Source of the DNA: Variovorax sp. PAMC28562
GTDB taxonomy: Bacteria; Pseudomonadota; Gammaproteobacteria; Burkholderiales; Burkholderiaceae_C
Reading direction: 5' to 3'
DNA: 64,000 nt
NCBI RefSeq assembly: GCF_014303735.1
Contig: NZ_CP060296.1
Span: 2,243,501 to 2,307,500, forward strand
Below are positions 34,389 through 43,968 of the stretch, in pieces. The first letter of the stretch is position 1; each line of letters begins with the position of its first letter. The position numbers and the translations under genes are program-made. The notes under the pieces were generated by a model. That model was not told the DNA's origin. It saw nothing but the letters and a program-made list of their open reading frames with translations, and did no database searches.

Positions 34389-35359
34389 CCGAAGTGAAAA
34401 CGCTCGACGAAATCGTGTTGGCCGAGCCACGCGGCTTTTGCGCAGGTGTCGACCGCGCCATCGAAATCGTGGAGCGCGCTCTGGCCAAGTTCGGTGCGCC
34501 GATCTATGTACGCCACGAGATCGTGCACAACACCTACGTGGTGAACGAGCTCAAGTCGAAGGGCGCGATCTTCATCGAAGACCTGGCCGATGTGCCGCCG
34601 GGCTCGACGCTGGTGTTCAGCGCGCACGGTGTCAGCAAGGCGGTGCAGCAAGAGGCCCGCGCGCGGGGCTTCGACATCTTCGACGCGACCTGCCCGCTCG
34701 TCACCAAGGTGCACGTCGAGGTCGCCAAGCTCGCCAAGGAGGGCTACGAATTCATCATGATCGGCCACAAGGGGCATCCTGAAGTCGAGGGCACGATGGG
34801 CCAGCTCACGGGCGGCATCCACCTTGTCGAAGACGTCGCCGATGTGGCGACCGTGCAGCCGGCACAGAGCGAAAAACTGGCGGTCGTGACGCAGACAACA
34901 CTGAGCGTGGACGACGCGGCCGAGATCGCCGCCGCCGTGCGCGCGCGCTTTCCGAAGGTGCGCGAGCCCAAGCAGCAGGACATCTGCTACGCGACGCAAA
35001 ACCGGCAGGACGCGATCAAGATCATGAGCCCGCAAGTCGACCTGGTGATCGTCGTCGGCAGCCCGACCAGCTCCAACAGCAATCGCTTGCGCGAACTGGC
35101 GCAGCGCCTGGGCACCGAGAGCTACATGGTCGATTCGGCGGACGAACTTCAGCCCGCATGGTTCGAAGGCAAGAGTCGCATCGGGATCACTGCCGGCGCC
35201 TCTGCGCCGGAGATTCTGGTGACGGAAGTGATCGATCGCGTGAAGGCGCTCGGGGCGGTGTCGGTGCGCAAGATGGACGGGATCGTGGAGACGGTCAAGT
35301 TCCCGCTGCCGAAGGGGCTTCGGCTCGCTGGCCAATCTTCACCAGGGCATATCTCTTGA
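34385..35359 (+). CDS. ispH: 4-hydroxy-3-methylbut-2-enyl diphosphate reductase IspH
   Basis: IspH catalyses the last step of the MEP isoprenoid pathway. The 324-residue protein has the three cluster cysteines in RGFCAGVDRAIEIVERAL (Cys19), ATCPLVTKVHVEV and DICYATQNRQDA, and the SAHGVS and SPTSSNSNRL motifs. The start is GTG 34385, overlapping the FKBP TGA (34386-34388); the longer open frame is the shadow of fkpB. It overlaps the next gene in the same way. Confidence 0.95.
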   Translation: MTEVKTLDEIVLAEPRGFCAGVDRAIEIVERALAKFGAPIYVRHEIVHNTYVVNELKSKGAIFIEDLADVPPGSTLVFSAHGVSKAVQQEARARGFDIFDATCPLVTKVHVEVAKLAKEGYEFIMIGHKGHPEVEGTMGQLTGGIHLVEDVADVATVQPAQSEKLAVVTQTTLSVDDAAEIAAAVRARFPKVREPKQQDICYATQNRQDAIKIMSPQVDLVIVVGSPTSSNSNRLRELAQRLGTESYMVDSADELQPAWFEGKSRIGITAGASAPEILVTEVIDRVKALGAVSVRKMDGIVETVKFPLPKGLRLAGQSSPGHIS

Positions 35360-36318
35360 GCACGACAACGATCGACTGGCGCCGCGAGATCGAAGACGCG
35401 GCGCAACGGCTGCACGCGCGTGCCGGGCACTTCCTGCTCCAGACCCCGCTGTGGAAACTGCCGGCATCGGCCGTTGGCTTGGTAGCACCTGGTGCCGAGG
35501 TCTGGTTGAAGCTGGAACACCTGCAGGTCAGCGGCAGCTTCAAGGCGCGCGGCATGATGAACCGGCTGCTGGCCAACGACATACCGGCCAGCGGCGTGGT
35601 GGTCGCATCGGGCGGTAACGCAGGCATCGCGACGGCGGCGGCGGCGCGTGCGTTGGGCGTGCGCTGTGAGGTGTTTTTGCCCGGTGTGTCGCCCGAAGCC
35701 AAGCGTGCCCGGCTGCGTGACTTGGGTGCGGAAGTGGTCGTGGTCGGCGAGATTTACCCGGATGCGCTGGCCGCTTGCATCGCGCGCCAAAAGGAAACCG
35801 GTGCGTTGCTGACCCACGCCTACGACCAACGCGAAGTGGTGGCCGGTGCCGGCACGCTGGGCCGCGAAATCGAAGCGCAGGGCGGCTTGCCCGATTCGGT
35901 TCTGGTGAGCGTCGGTGGCGGTGGGCTGATCGGCGGGCTGGCGGCCTGGTTCGAGCAGCGCAGCCGCGTGGTCGCGATCGAACCCGAACACGCGCCGACG
36001 CTGTTCCGTGCCCGCGAAGCCGGCGAGCCGGTCGATGTGCAAGTTGGCGGTATCGCTGCCGATTCGCTCGGTGCCAAGCGCATCGGCGCGCTGTCGTGGG
36101 ACATCACCCAGCGCCAGGTGCGCGATGCGCTGCTGCTGCCGGACGATGCGATTCGCGCGGCGCAGCGATGGCTATGGAAAGAGATGAAGCTGGCGGTCGA
36201 GCCGGCGGCGGCGTTGCCGCTGGCGGCGCTGCAAACCGGCGCATACCGGGTGCGCGACGGCGAGCGCGTCTGCCTGATCGTCTGCGGCGCGAATGTCGAT
36301 CCGGCTATGGTCGGCTGA
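35356..36318 (+). CDS. PLP-dependent serine/threonine dehydratase-like protein
   Basis: This 320-residue fold-type II PLP enzyme has the Schiff-base lysine in VSGSFKARGMMNRLL, a substrate loop SGGNAGIATAAAARAL and the phosphate-binding GGGGLIGGL. It lacks an ACT domain, so it resembles catabolic threonine or serine dehydratases. TTG 35356 overlaps the ispH stop (35357-35359). The three-gene chain fkpB-ispH-dehydratase therefore uses TTG, GTG and TTG starts, each but the first inside the previous stop. Confidence 0.88.
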   Translation: MSTTTIDWRREIEDAAQRLHARAGHFLLQTPLWKLPASAVGLVAPGAEVWLKLEHLQVSGSFKARGMMNRLLANDIPASGVVVASGGNAGIATAAAARALGVRCEVFLPGVSPEAKRARLRDLGAEVVVVGEIYPDALAACIARQKETGALLTHAYDQREVVAGAGTLGREIEAQGGLPDSVLVSVGGGGLIGGLAAWFEQRSRVVAIEPEHAPTLFRAREAGEPVDVQVGGIAADSLGAKRIGALSWDITQRQVRDALLLPDDAIRAAQRWLWKEMKLAVEPAAALPLAALQTGAYRVRDGERVCLIVCGANVDPAMVG

Positions 36319-36357
36319 AGCCCGCTGCCGAAGTCTGGTGGAAGTCGGGCCAACTAA

Positions 36358-37710
<1,353 letters not shown>

Positions 37711-37725
37711 GGCTCGACAGCGACC

Positions 37726-37813
37726 GGAGAGGTGGCAGAGTGGTCGAATGTACCTGACTCGAAATCAGGCGTACGGAAACGTACCGAGGGTTCGAATCCC
37801 TCCCTCTCCTCCA
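37726..37813 (+). tRNA. tRNA-Ser (anticodon CGA)
   Basis: The acceptor stem GGAGAGG (37726-37732) pairs with CCTCTCC (37803-37809), followed by discriminator T and an encoded CCA. The anticodon stem CCTGA/TCAGG encloses loop CTCGAAA, giving anticodon CGA for UCG codons. A long variable arm (GCGTACGGAAACGTACC) and T arm GAGGG-TTCGAAT-CCCTC complete a class II tRNA. The U73 discriminator differs from the G73 common in bacterial tRNA-Ser. Confidence 0.95.
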
Positions 37814-37826
37814 GCGATGGATTGCT

Positions 37827-37852
37827 AAAGCCCCGCCAGCCGGGGCTTTTTT
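37827..37852 (+). terminator. Rho-independent terminator after serS and tRNA-Ser
   Basis: GCCCCG and CGGGGC arms, extended by A-T pairs, enclose a 5-base loop and are followed by six Ts (37847-37852). It ends the serS-tRNA-Ser transcript. Confidence 0.9.
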
Positions 37853-38029
37853 GCGTCTGTTCTGCGGTTAAGAGTTGCGCCGGTGCGACGCTGTCGGGGA
37901 AACTTTCGGTGACAATGTAGGACCCCTCGACCGTCAACGGCAGGCAAGTCGCGAGGCGCACAGGTCGGGGAAACCTACAAGGCATGCGGGGTTCAGCTTG
38001 ATTCGTGACTGCTTCGCTCTCTTTCAGGG

Positions 38030-38054
38030 GCCCCTTTGTCGAAGGGGCTTTTTT
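38030..38054 (+). terminator. Rho-independent terminator 33 bases before the histidine kinase gene
   Basis: GCCCCTT and AAGGGGC arms around a 5-base loop are followed by six Ts. No annotated gene ends here: the 177 bases back to the previous terminator (37853-38029) hold no convincing protein gene. It either ends a small RNA or acts in the leader of the kinase gene. Confidence 0.85.
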
Positions 38055-38086
38055 GTAGACCCTGCGGCGGGGTGCCATTCGGAAAC

Positions 38087-39523
38087 ATGAAGGGCAATTC
38101 TTCCTTCGCCGGCCTGGGCAATTCGTCCTTCGCCAGCCTCACGCCGGCGCCGGCCTCGGCCGATGAAGCTGAACCGTGGGTCCGCGGTGAGCTGATCCGA
38201 AGTTTGATGCGGGCATCCCGCGGCTCGCATTTTCTGGCTGCGGCACTGCTGCCTGCCATGATCGGGTTGAGCTGGGGCTACGTGCCGCTGTGGCAACTGA
38301 TGGTGTGGCTGGCTATCGGGGTCGCCGCCACGTGCTGCCGCGTCTGGGGCGAACAGGTCTACACGCGCCGCTATGCCGATCGCGACTCCGACGGGCAGCA
38401 GCGGTTTGTCGAGAAATATCACTTTCTATGGAGCATCAGCGCCTTTGCCTGGGGCCTGTCGATCCTGATCTTTTTCGAGCGCACGCCGCTCATCAACCAG
38501 TTCATGAGCTGGTTGATCGTGGCCGGCGTGGCGACGTTTCCGCTCAACGGGCTGGCACTGCATCCGCCATTGCTCAAGCGCTACGTCAACACGCTCTTCA
38601 TCACGATGCTCGCCGCGGTGCTGTTCCGCGTCGTCGAGATGAATTTCGAGAAGCCGCATTTCAACTACGGCTTTCTGCTGCTGCCGATGCTGCATTGGTG
38701 GCTGCTGCTGCGCGCCGGCCGGCGCATCCACGAGACGGCCCGCAACAGCTTCGAACTGCTCTTTCATAACCACATCCTGATTGCCTCGCTGACCCAGCAA
38801 CGGCAGGCCGCCGTGTCGGCCGTGGCGATGAAAAACCGTTTCCTGGCGAGCGCGGCCCACGACATGCGGCAGCCCGTGCTGGCGCTGTCTCTCTACGCCG
38901 ACTGGCTCCGCAACGAGCCGGAGCTGGTGCAGGAGATCGCGCCGAAGATCGTCCGCGCCACGCATGCGGTCAACGCGCTGTTCGATTCGCTGTTCGACCT
39001 GGCGCGCATCGATTCCGGTCAGGTGCGGCTGCACATCGAGCGGGTCGATGTTGGCCAACTGCTGCACGACTTGGAGCTGCAGTACCGGCCGGTGGCGGAG
39101 GCCAAGGGCTTGAAGTTCCAAGTGCACATTGCCAAAGGCACGGTGCTGACCGATCCCATTCGCGTGCGCCGGATGATCGGCAATCTGATTGCCAACGCCA
39201 TCAAGTACACCGTCGAGGGGGGCGTGCTGCTGGCGTCGCGGCAAACGCGCGATGGCCTCCGGGTCGAGGTGTGGGATACCGGCATCGGCATCGCGCGCGA
39301 ACATCTGCGCGACGTGTTCCTGGAGTTCTACAAGGTGGCCGACCATGCCGGCACGTCCGATGGTTTCGGCCTCGGACTCGCCATCGTGGCTCGCCTGTCT
39401 CACGCGCTAGGCCACCCGGTGAGCGTTCGATCGCGGCTCGGGCGTGGCAGCGTATTTCGGGTTGCATTGCACGACGCCGATGAATCGCAGGCGCAATCCC
39501 GGGTCAGTTCTGCGGTCGGCTGA
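38087..39523 (+). CDS. Membrane-bound sensor histidine kinase
   Basis: This 478-residue kinase has about six membrane segments in residues 55-215, no large periplasmic sensor domain, then an H-box AAHDMRQPVLALSLYADWL, an N-box IGNLIANAIKYT and G-boxes VWDTGIGIA and GFGLGLAIVARLSHALG. ATG 38087 begins after the terminator; a longer frame would overlap it. The kinase faces a convergent response regulator gene across a 52-base gap, its likely partner. The membrane-embedded sensor could detect a membrane-soluble or intramembrane signal; the stimulus is unknown. Confidence 0.88.
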   Translation: MKGNSSFAGLGNSSFASLTPAPASADEAEPWVRGELIRSLMRASRGSHFLAAALLPAMIGLSWGYVPLWQLMVWLAIGVAATCCRVWGEQVYTRRYADRDSDGQQRFVEKYHFLWSISAFAWGLSILIFFERTPLINQFMSWLIVAGVATFPLNGLALHPPLLKRYVNTLFITMLAAVLFRVVEMNFEKPHFNYGFLLLPMLHWWLLLRAGRRIHETARNSFELLFHNHILIASLTQQRQAAVSAVAMKNRFLASAAHDMRQPVLALSLYADWLRNEPELVQEIAPKIVRATHAVNALFDSLFDLARIDSGQVRLHIERVDVGQLLHDLELQYRPVAEAKGLKFQVHIAKGTVLTDPIRVRRMIGNLIANAIKYTVEGGVLLASRQTRDGLRVEVWDTGIGIAREHLRDVFLEFYKVADHAGTSDGFGLGLAIVARLSHALGHPVSVRSRLGRGSVFRVALHDADESQAQSRVSSAVG

Positions 39524-39550
39524 TAAACCCCTGGTTGGGGGGGTCCTGGA

Positions 39551-39568
39551 GTTAGCCGGAAGGCTAAC
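39551..39568. terminator. Hairpin between convergent kinase and regulator genes
   Basis: A perfect 7-bp stem GTTAGCC/GGCTAAC with loop GGAA lies between the two stop codons (39523 and 39576). It lacks a T-run but is placed to act as a shared terminator. Confidence 0.5.
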
Positions 39569-39575
39569 CAATCAA

Positions 39576-40172
39576 TCAGCCGGACAGCAAACCGTTGGTC
39601 CGTGCGTAATGCAGCGCCTGCGTACGGCTCTTCACGCCGAGTCGCCGGAACAGACGCCACAGATGCACCTTGACCGTGTGTTCGCTGATTTCGAGCTCAG
39701 ACGCGATGTCGCGATTGCTCATGCCCTTGTCGAGCATGGCGATGAGCTGCGTCTGGCGCTTCGACAACTTGCTGTTGGCGGCTGCCGCAGGCTCTTCGAC
39801 ATCCGAGTCGGCCATCAAGAGACCGCGCAGGGCGGCCGTCAATTCGGCGGAACTGGCCGACTTTTCGATGTACTGGTCGGCACCCGCTTCGATGCAGGCT
39901 TCTTCCATGTCTGCAGCAGGTGAGGCCGAGTACACCGCGATCGGCACATCCGGATAGGTCTGCTTGACCGCGATCACGCCGGAAACACCGGTCGTGTCGG
40001 GCAATTTGAGGTCGAGGCAAAACAGGCCGGGCGTACCGTGCTGCTTGACTGCGTTGGCGAGCTTGTCGAGGCGCTCGAGTTCCACGATGTTCTCGGCTGG
40101 CCGCAGGCGCCGCAGCACCATGACGATGGCGTCGCGCATCAAGGGGTGATCATCGATGACGTAAATGCTCAT
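39576..40172 (-). CDS. LuxR/NarL-type response regulator
   Basis: This 198-residue regulator has a receiver domain with the acidic pair in VIDDHPLMRD, the phosphorylation aspartate at residue 54 (FCLDLKLPD) and SAS before the switch lysine in IEKSASS, followed by a LuxR-type helix-turn-helix (LSKRQTQLIAMLDKGMSNRD, then ISEHTVKVHLWRLFRRLGV). It converges on the histidine kinase gene and most likely forms a two-component system with it. Its target genes are not evident. Confidence 0.92.
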   Translation of the reverse strand: MSIYVIDDHPLMRDAIVMVLRRLRPAENIVELERLDKLANAVKQHGTPGLFCLDLKLPDTTGVSGVIAVKQTYPDVPIAVYSASPAADMEEACIEAGADQYIEKSASSAELTAALRGLLMADSDVEEPAAAANSKLSKRQTQLIAMLDKGMSNRDIASELEISEHTVKVHLWRLFRRLGVKSRTQALHYARTNGLLSG

Positions 40173-40240
40173 GTTTTGCTTTCGTGTGTGCGCAACTTGT
40201 ATATTGACTGTTGCTAGGCGCGCGAATCTCTCCCTTTACT

Positions 40241-41575
40241 TCAGCTCGCCTGACCGGCGAGTTCCTCGAGCGCAGCCATCACGGCGCGCCGCCCGTCATT
40301 GTCGACCGGTTCCAGCTGTTCTGCGAGCGCAGCGAGTGCTTCATTCGGTTGGTATTGCAATGCCCCGATGGCGCGTCCGGCTTCTTGCGGCGACTGAAAG
40401 CCACGGCTTTGCAGCAGCGTGTCGTTGTGGGTATCGAGCAGCTTGAAATAAAAGAGTCCGTCGCGCTCGCGGTATTGCTTGAAGGTCGGCTTGCCCGTCT
40501 TGCCGCCCTTGCCGGCTTTCTTGCCGACACCCGCATCCTGACCGCCCAGGCTGGCAAGGCTGCGCAGCCCGACAGCGTGGCGCAGCGTCGCCATGAAAGG
40601 ACGAGAAAGTTCGCGGGCCTTGTCGGCACCGATCAGCAAGGTGCGCTCGATCTGCGCGGGGTCATTCATCAACGCTTCGTAGCGCTCGCGAAGCGGTGTC
40701 AGTTCTCGGTCGATCCGCTCGAAGACCATTTGCTTGGCGTCGCCCCAGCCGATGCCTTCGACGTAGGCCTTGCGCATTGCGGCTGTTTCGTCGGCAGTCG
40801 CGAACGCCTGAAAAATCTGGAACAGGGCCGAGCCCTCGGTCTCCTTCGGCTCGCCCGGCGCGCGCGAGTCGGTCACGATACCGGCGATGAGTTTTTGCAG
40901 CTGGGCACGCGGCGAGAACAGCGGAATGGTGTTGTCGTAACTCTTGCTCATCTTGCGGCCGTCGAGGCCGGGCAAGGTGGCAACCGCGTCGTCGACCTCG
41001 GCTTCGGGCAACACGAAGTGCTCTCCGTACGAGTGATTGAAGCGCTGCGCGATGTCGCGCGCCATTTCGATGTGCTGGATCTGGTCGCGCCCGACCGGCA
41101 CCTTGTGCGCGTTGAACATCAGGATGTCCGCGCCCATCAGCACCGGGTACATGAAGAGGCCCGCGGTAACGTCCGCATCCGGGTCTTCACCCTTGGCGAT
41201 GTTTTTGTCGACAGAGGCTTTGTACGCATGCGCACGGTTCAGGATGCCTTTGCCGGTGACGCACGTCAGCAGCCAGGTGAGTTCCGGAATCTCCGGGATG
41301 TCGGATTGGCGATAGAAGACAACGCGCTCGGGGTCGAGCCCGCAGGCCAACCAGCTGGCAGCAATTTCAAGCGTCGAACGCTGGATGCGCGCCGGGTCAT
41401 CGATCTTGATGAGGGCGTGGTAGTCCGCCATGAAATAAAAGCTCTGCACATCGGCGCGCTGGCTGAAGCGCACCGACGGCCGCACCAGGCCGGCGTAGTT
41501 GCCGAGATGCGGCGTGCCGGATGTGGTGATGCCGGTCAGAAACCGGGTTGCTTTGGGGGGTGTGGATGAAGCCAT
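40241..41575 (-). CDS. trpS: Tryptophanyl-tRNA synthetase with C-terminal YegP-like extension
   Basis: This 444-residue class I synthetase has the HIGH-like motif GTPHLGNYAG and the KMSKS motif in GRKMSKSYDNT. The catalytic and anticodon-binding parts end near residue 350. A Lys/Gly-rich linker then leads to KPTFKQYRERDGLFYFKLLD and SRGFQSPQEAGRAIGAL, which resembles the small DUF1508/YegP domain. E. coli TrpS has 334 residues, so about 100 residues are extra. Such tails seem to occur in Burkholderiales; the effect on charging is unknown. Confidence 0.95.
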   Translation of the reverse strand: MASSTPPKATRFLTGITTSGTPHLGNYAGLVRPSVRFSQRADVQSFYFMADYHALIKIDDPARIQRSTLEIAASWLACGLDPERVVFYRQSDIPEIPELTWLLTCVTGKGILNRAHAYKASVDKNIAKGEDPDADVTAGLFMYPVLMGADILMFNAHKVPVGRDQIQHIEMARDIAQRFNHSYGEHFVLPEAEVDDAVATLPGLDGRKMSKSYDNTIPLFSPRAQLQKLIAGIVTDSRAPGEPKETEGSALFQIFQAFATADETAAMRKAYVEGIGWGDAKQMVFERIDRELTPLRERYEALMNDPAQIERTLLIGADKARELSRPFMATLRHAVGLRSLASLGGQDAGVGKKAGKGGKTGKPTFKQYRERDGLFYFKLLDTHNDTLLQSRGFQSPQEAGRAIGALQYQPNEALAALAEQLEPVDNDGRRAVMAALEELAGQAS

Positions 41576-41614
41576 GTCGAAGTGCGCAGAAATATCGCAA
41601 GAACAGACGCGCGG

Positions 41615-42286
41615 TCAGCGCAGCAACGCCGTCAGCGGCGAAATCAGCAGTTCGATGGCCTGGTAGCCGAGCGCCATCAGCGGGCTGAGCCAGTATTTGC
41701 TGACCACGCCGGCAAGCACCAACGCCATCACGATGAAAAAGCCATAGGGCTCGATGCGCGCCAAAAACGTCTGGGCTTGTCCGCGCGGCAGCAGGCCTGC
41801 GAGCACTCGACCGCCATCGAGCGGTGGCAGCGGGAAAAGATTGAATGCGCACATCACCAGGTTCACCAGCACGCCGCCCTGCGCCATCTTGATGAAAAAC
41901 GGTTCGCTCACCCCCGCAGCGATGAGACCGACGAAGACCAGCGCCCAGAGGATCGCCTGGATGAAGTTCGAGCCCGGTCCCGCGAGTGCGACCCAGATCA
42001 TGTCGCGCTTTGGGTTGCGCAGATTGCCGAAGTTGACCGGCACCGGTTTGGCATACCCGAACAGGAACGCGCCCGAGGTCGCGAAGTACAGCATCAACGG
42101 CATCAGGATCGTGCCGATCGGGTCGATGTGCTTGAACGGATTGAGGGTCACCCGGCCCATCACATAGGCCGTGTTGTCACCGAAGTGCCGGGCCACGTAG
42201 CCGTGGGCCGCCTCATGCACTGTGATCGCGAAGAGCACGGGCAACGCGTAGATGAGGATGCTTTGAATCAGGTTGGGAATGTCCAC
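41615..42286 (-). CDS. Site-2 protease family (M50) membrane metalloprotease
   Basis: This 223-residue membrane protein has about five hydrophobic segments, the zinc motif HEAAH in ITVHEAAHGYVARHFGD and the second M50 motif NLFPLPPLDGGRVLAG containing the ligand aspartate. This is the compact form without a PDZ domain, similar to Rv-type and YwhC-type peptidases. It lies between trpS and the Sua5/YciO gene on the same strand, a common order in Burkholderiales. Its substrate is unknown. Confidence 0.9.
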   Translation of the reverse strand: MDIPNLIQSILIYALPVLFAITVHEAAHGYVARHFGDNTAYVMGRVTLNPFKHIDPIGTILMPLMLYFATSGAFLFGYAKPVPVNFGNLRNPKRDMIWVALAGPGSNFIQAILWALVFVGLIAAGVSEPFFIKMAQGGVLVNLVMCAFNLFPLPPLDGGRVLAGLLPRGQAQTFLARIEPYGFFIVMALVLAGVVSKYWLSPLMALGYQAIELLISPLTALLR

Positions 42287-42343
42287 CGGTTCGATTGTCT
42301 CAGACGAAAGTGAGGAGGCTCTTCGTGACCGTCGGCAATCGGG

Positions 42344-42979
42344 TCACAACCCCAGCAGCGCGAGCGAGCCGCGGCCCATGCGGATCACGACCGGGTCGTC
42401 GCCTGTACCCATCGGCGTCAGGTCGACCACGGTGGTCGGCTCGGACGGGCAGGCGCCGGCGTCGATGACGGCGCCGAGCTGCTTTTCGAAGCGCTCGCGA
42501 ATCGTCTGCGCGTCGTTCAGCGCCTCGGTCTCGCCGGGGGGGATCAGCGTGGTCGCGAGCAGCGGCGCGCCGTGCAGCGTGAGCAGCTCGCTCAACACCT
42601 TGTGATCCGGTACGCGCAGGCCGATGGTTTTGCGCTGCGGATGGCTGACGCGCCGCGGCACTTCCTTTGTCGCTTCGAGCAGAAAGGTGTACGGGCCGGG
42701 TGTCGCCGCTTTCAACAGCCGGTACTGCTTGTTGTCGACGCGGGCGTAGTGCGACACCTCGCTCAGGTCGCGACACAGCAGGGTGAGGTGGTGCTTCTCG
42801 TCGACCTGCCGGATGCGGCGCAGCTGGTCGACCGCGTCCTTGTCGTCGAGGTGGCATGCCAGCGCGTAGCTGGAGTCGGTCGGCACGGCGACGATTTCGC
42901 CGCGCGCGAGCAAAGCAACCGCTTGCTTCAGCAGTCGTTGCTGCGGGTTTTCAGGGTGCACTTCAAAAAACTGGGCCAT
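42344..42979 (-). CDS. Sua5/YciO/YrdC-family protein (YciO type)
   Basis: This 211-residue protein has the nucleotide-binding fold with AVPTDSSYALACHLDDKDAV, RRIRQVDEKHHLTLLCRDL, GPYTFLLEATKEVPRR and KTIGLRVPDH. The family includes threonylcarbamoyladenylate synthase (TsaC/Sua5), needed for the t6A modification of tRNA; the YciO branch has a less certain role. The sequence pattern (PTDSSYAL rather than PTETVYGL) fits YciO best. It is followed by the M50 protease gene. Confidence 0.85.
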   Translation of the reverse strand: MAQFFEVHPENPQQRLLKQAVALLARGEIVAVPTDSSYALACHLDDKDAVDQLRRIRQVDEKHHLTLLCRDLSEVSHYARVDNKQYRLLKAATPGPYTFLLEATKEVPRRVSHPQRKTIGLRVPDHKVLSELLTLHGAPLLATTLIPPGETEALNDAQTIRERFEKQLGAVIDAGACPSEPTTVVDLTPMGTGDDPVVIRMGRGSLALLGL

Positions 42980-43038
42980 GGCAATCGATCAGGTTCGCGG
43001 GCTCGGGGTGAGCCGATTCAAAAACAGGTTGAGCAGGT

Positions 43039-43968
43039 TCAGCCCTCGGCCGGCTCGATGGGCAAGCGCCGCTCTTTGACGGTCAGCCAGGCGCCGGCCG
43101 CGCCGCATACCGCGATCAGCCCGATGCCCGCCAGCGACGCAATGTCCGGCACGTGCGAGAACATCAGCCAGCCGCCGAGCATCGCAAAGCCGATCTGGGC
43201 ATAGAGGTACGGGGTGAGCGTCGATGCGGCTGCGCGCTGGTACGCCAGGATGAGCAAAAAATGGCCGACCGTGCCCATGAACCCCATCAGGCACAGCAGC
43301 GCCCACCAGTGCCACGAGGGCAGCGCCGTCCAGACGAAGGGCAGGGCGCACGACGCGATCAGCGTGCCGACCCAGCCGGTATAGAAATGCATGGTGAGCG
43401 GATTCTCGGTCTGCGCCAGCTTGCTCGTCAGCAGCTGGAACCATGCGTTGGTCAGCACCAGCCCGATCGGCAGCAAGATCGCCCAGCTGAAGCTGCTGCC
43501 ACCCGGGCGCAGGATGACCAGCGTGCCAAGGAAGCCGCCACATACCAGCGTCCAGCGCAGCGGAGACACGCGCTCTTTGAAGATCGTGGCGGCCAGCAGT
43601 GTGATGACCAGCGGCGCGATCAACACGATGGAGGTGAACTCCGGGAGCGGCATGTAGCGCAGGCTGAAAAAAGCGAAAAGGCTGGTCGTCAGCAGCAAAG
43701 CGCCGCGCAGCACGTGGTACCTGGGGTGTGCCGTGGCCAGCAAGGATGTCCCATAGGCCGGCAGCAACACAGCTGTCGTCGCGACCGCCTGGAAGGCATA
43801 GCGAAACCACACGCCCATGATGATCGGCACCGCGCCGACCGAAATCTTGGTTGCGGTGTCGAGCGTCGAAAAACAGGCCACTGCCAAAACCACCATGCCG
43901 ATACCGGCCAGGATGCGTTCGGATTCGAGATCGCGCGCGCCCCGCTCCGCTGGCTGCACCGCGCTCAC
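43039..43968 (-). CDS. EamA/DMT-superfamily transporter
   Basis: This 309-residue inner-membrane protein has ten hydrophobic segments arranged as two EamA repeats (first about 20-150, second about 165-300), with typical loops such as LSLRYMPLPEFTSIVLIAPL-like FSLRYMPLPEFTSIVLIAP and the RAAASTLTPYLYAQIGFAML stretch. Members export amino acids or other metabolites; the substrate cannot be read from sequence. Its ATG overlaps the stop of the PHP phosphatase gene by 4 bases. Confidence 0.88.
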   Translation of the reverse strand: MSAVQPAERGARDLESERILAGIGMVVLAVACFSTLDTATKISVGAVPIIMGVWFRYAFQAVATTAVLLPAYGTSLLATAHPRYHVLRGALLLTTSLFAFFSLRYMPLPEFTSIVLIAPLVITLLAATIFKERVSPLRWTLVCGGFLGTLVILRPGGSSFSWAILLPIGLVLTNAWFQLLTSKLAQTENPLTMHFYTGWVGTLIASCALPFVWTALPSWHWWALLCLMGFMGTVGHFLLILAYQRAAASTLTPYLYAQIGFAMLGGWLMFSHVPDIASLAGIGLIAVCGAAGAWLTVKERRLPIEPAEG

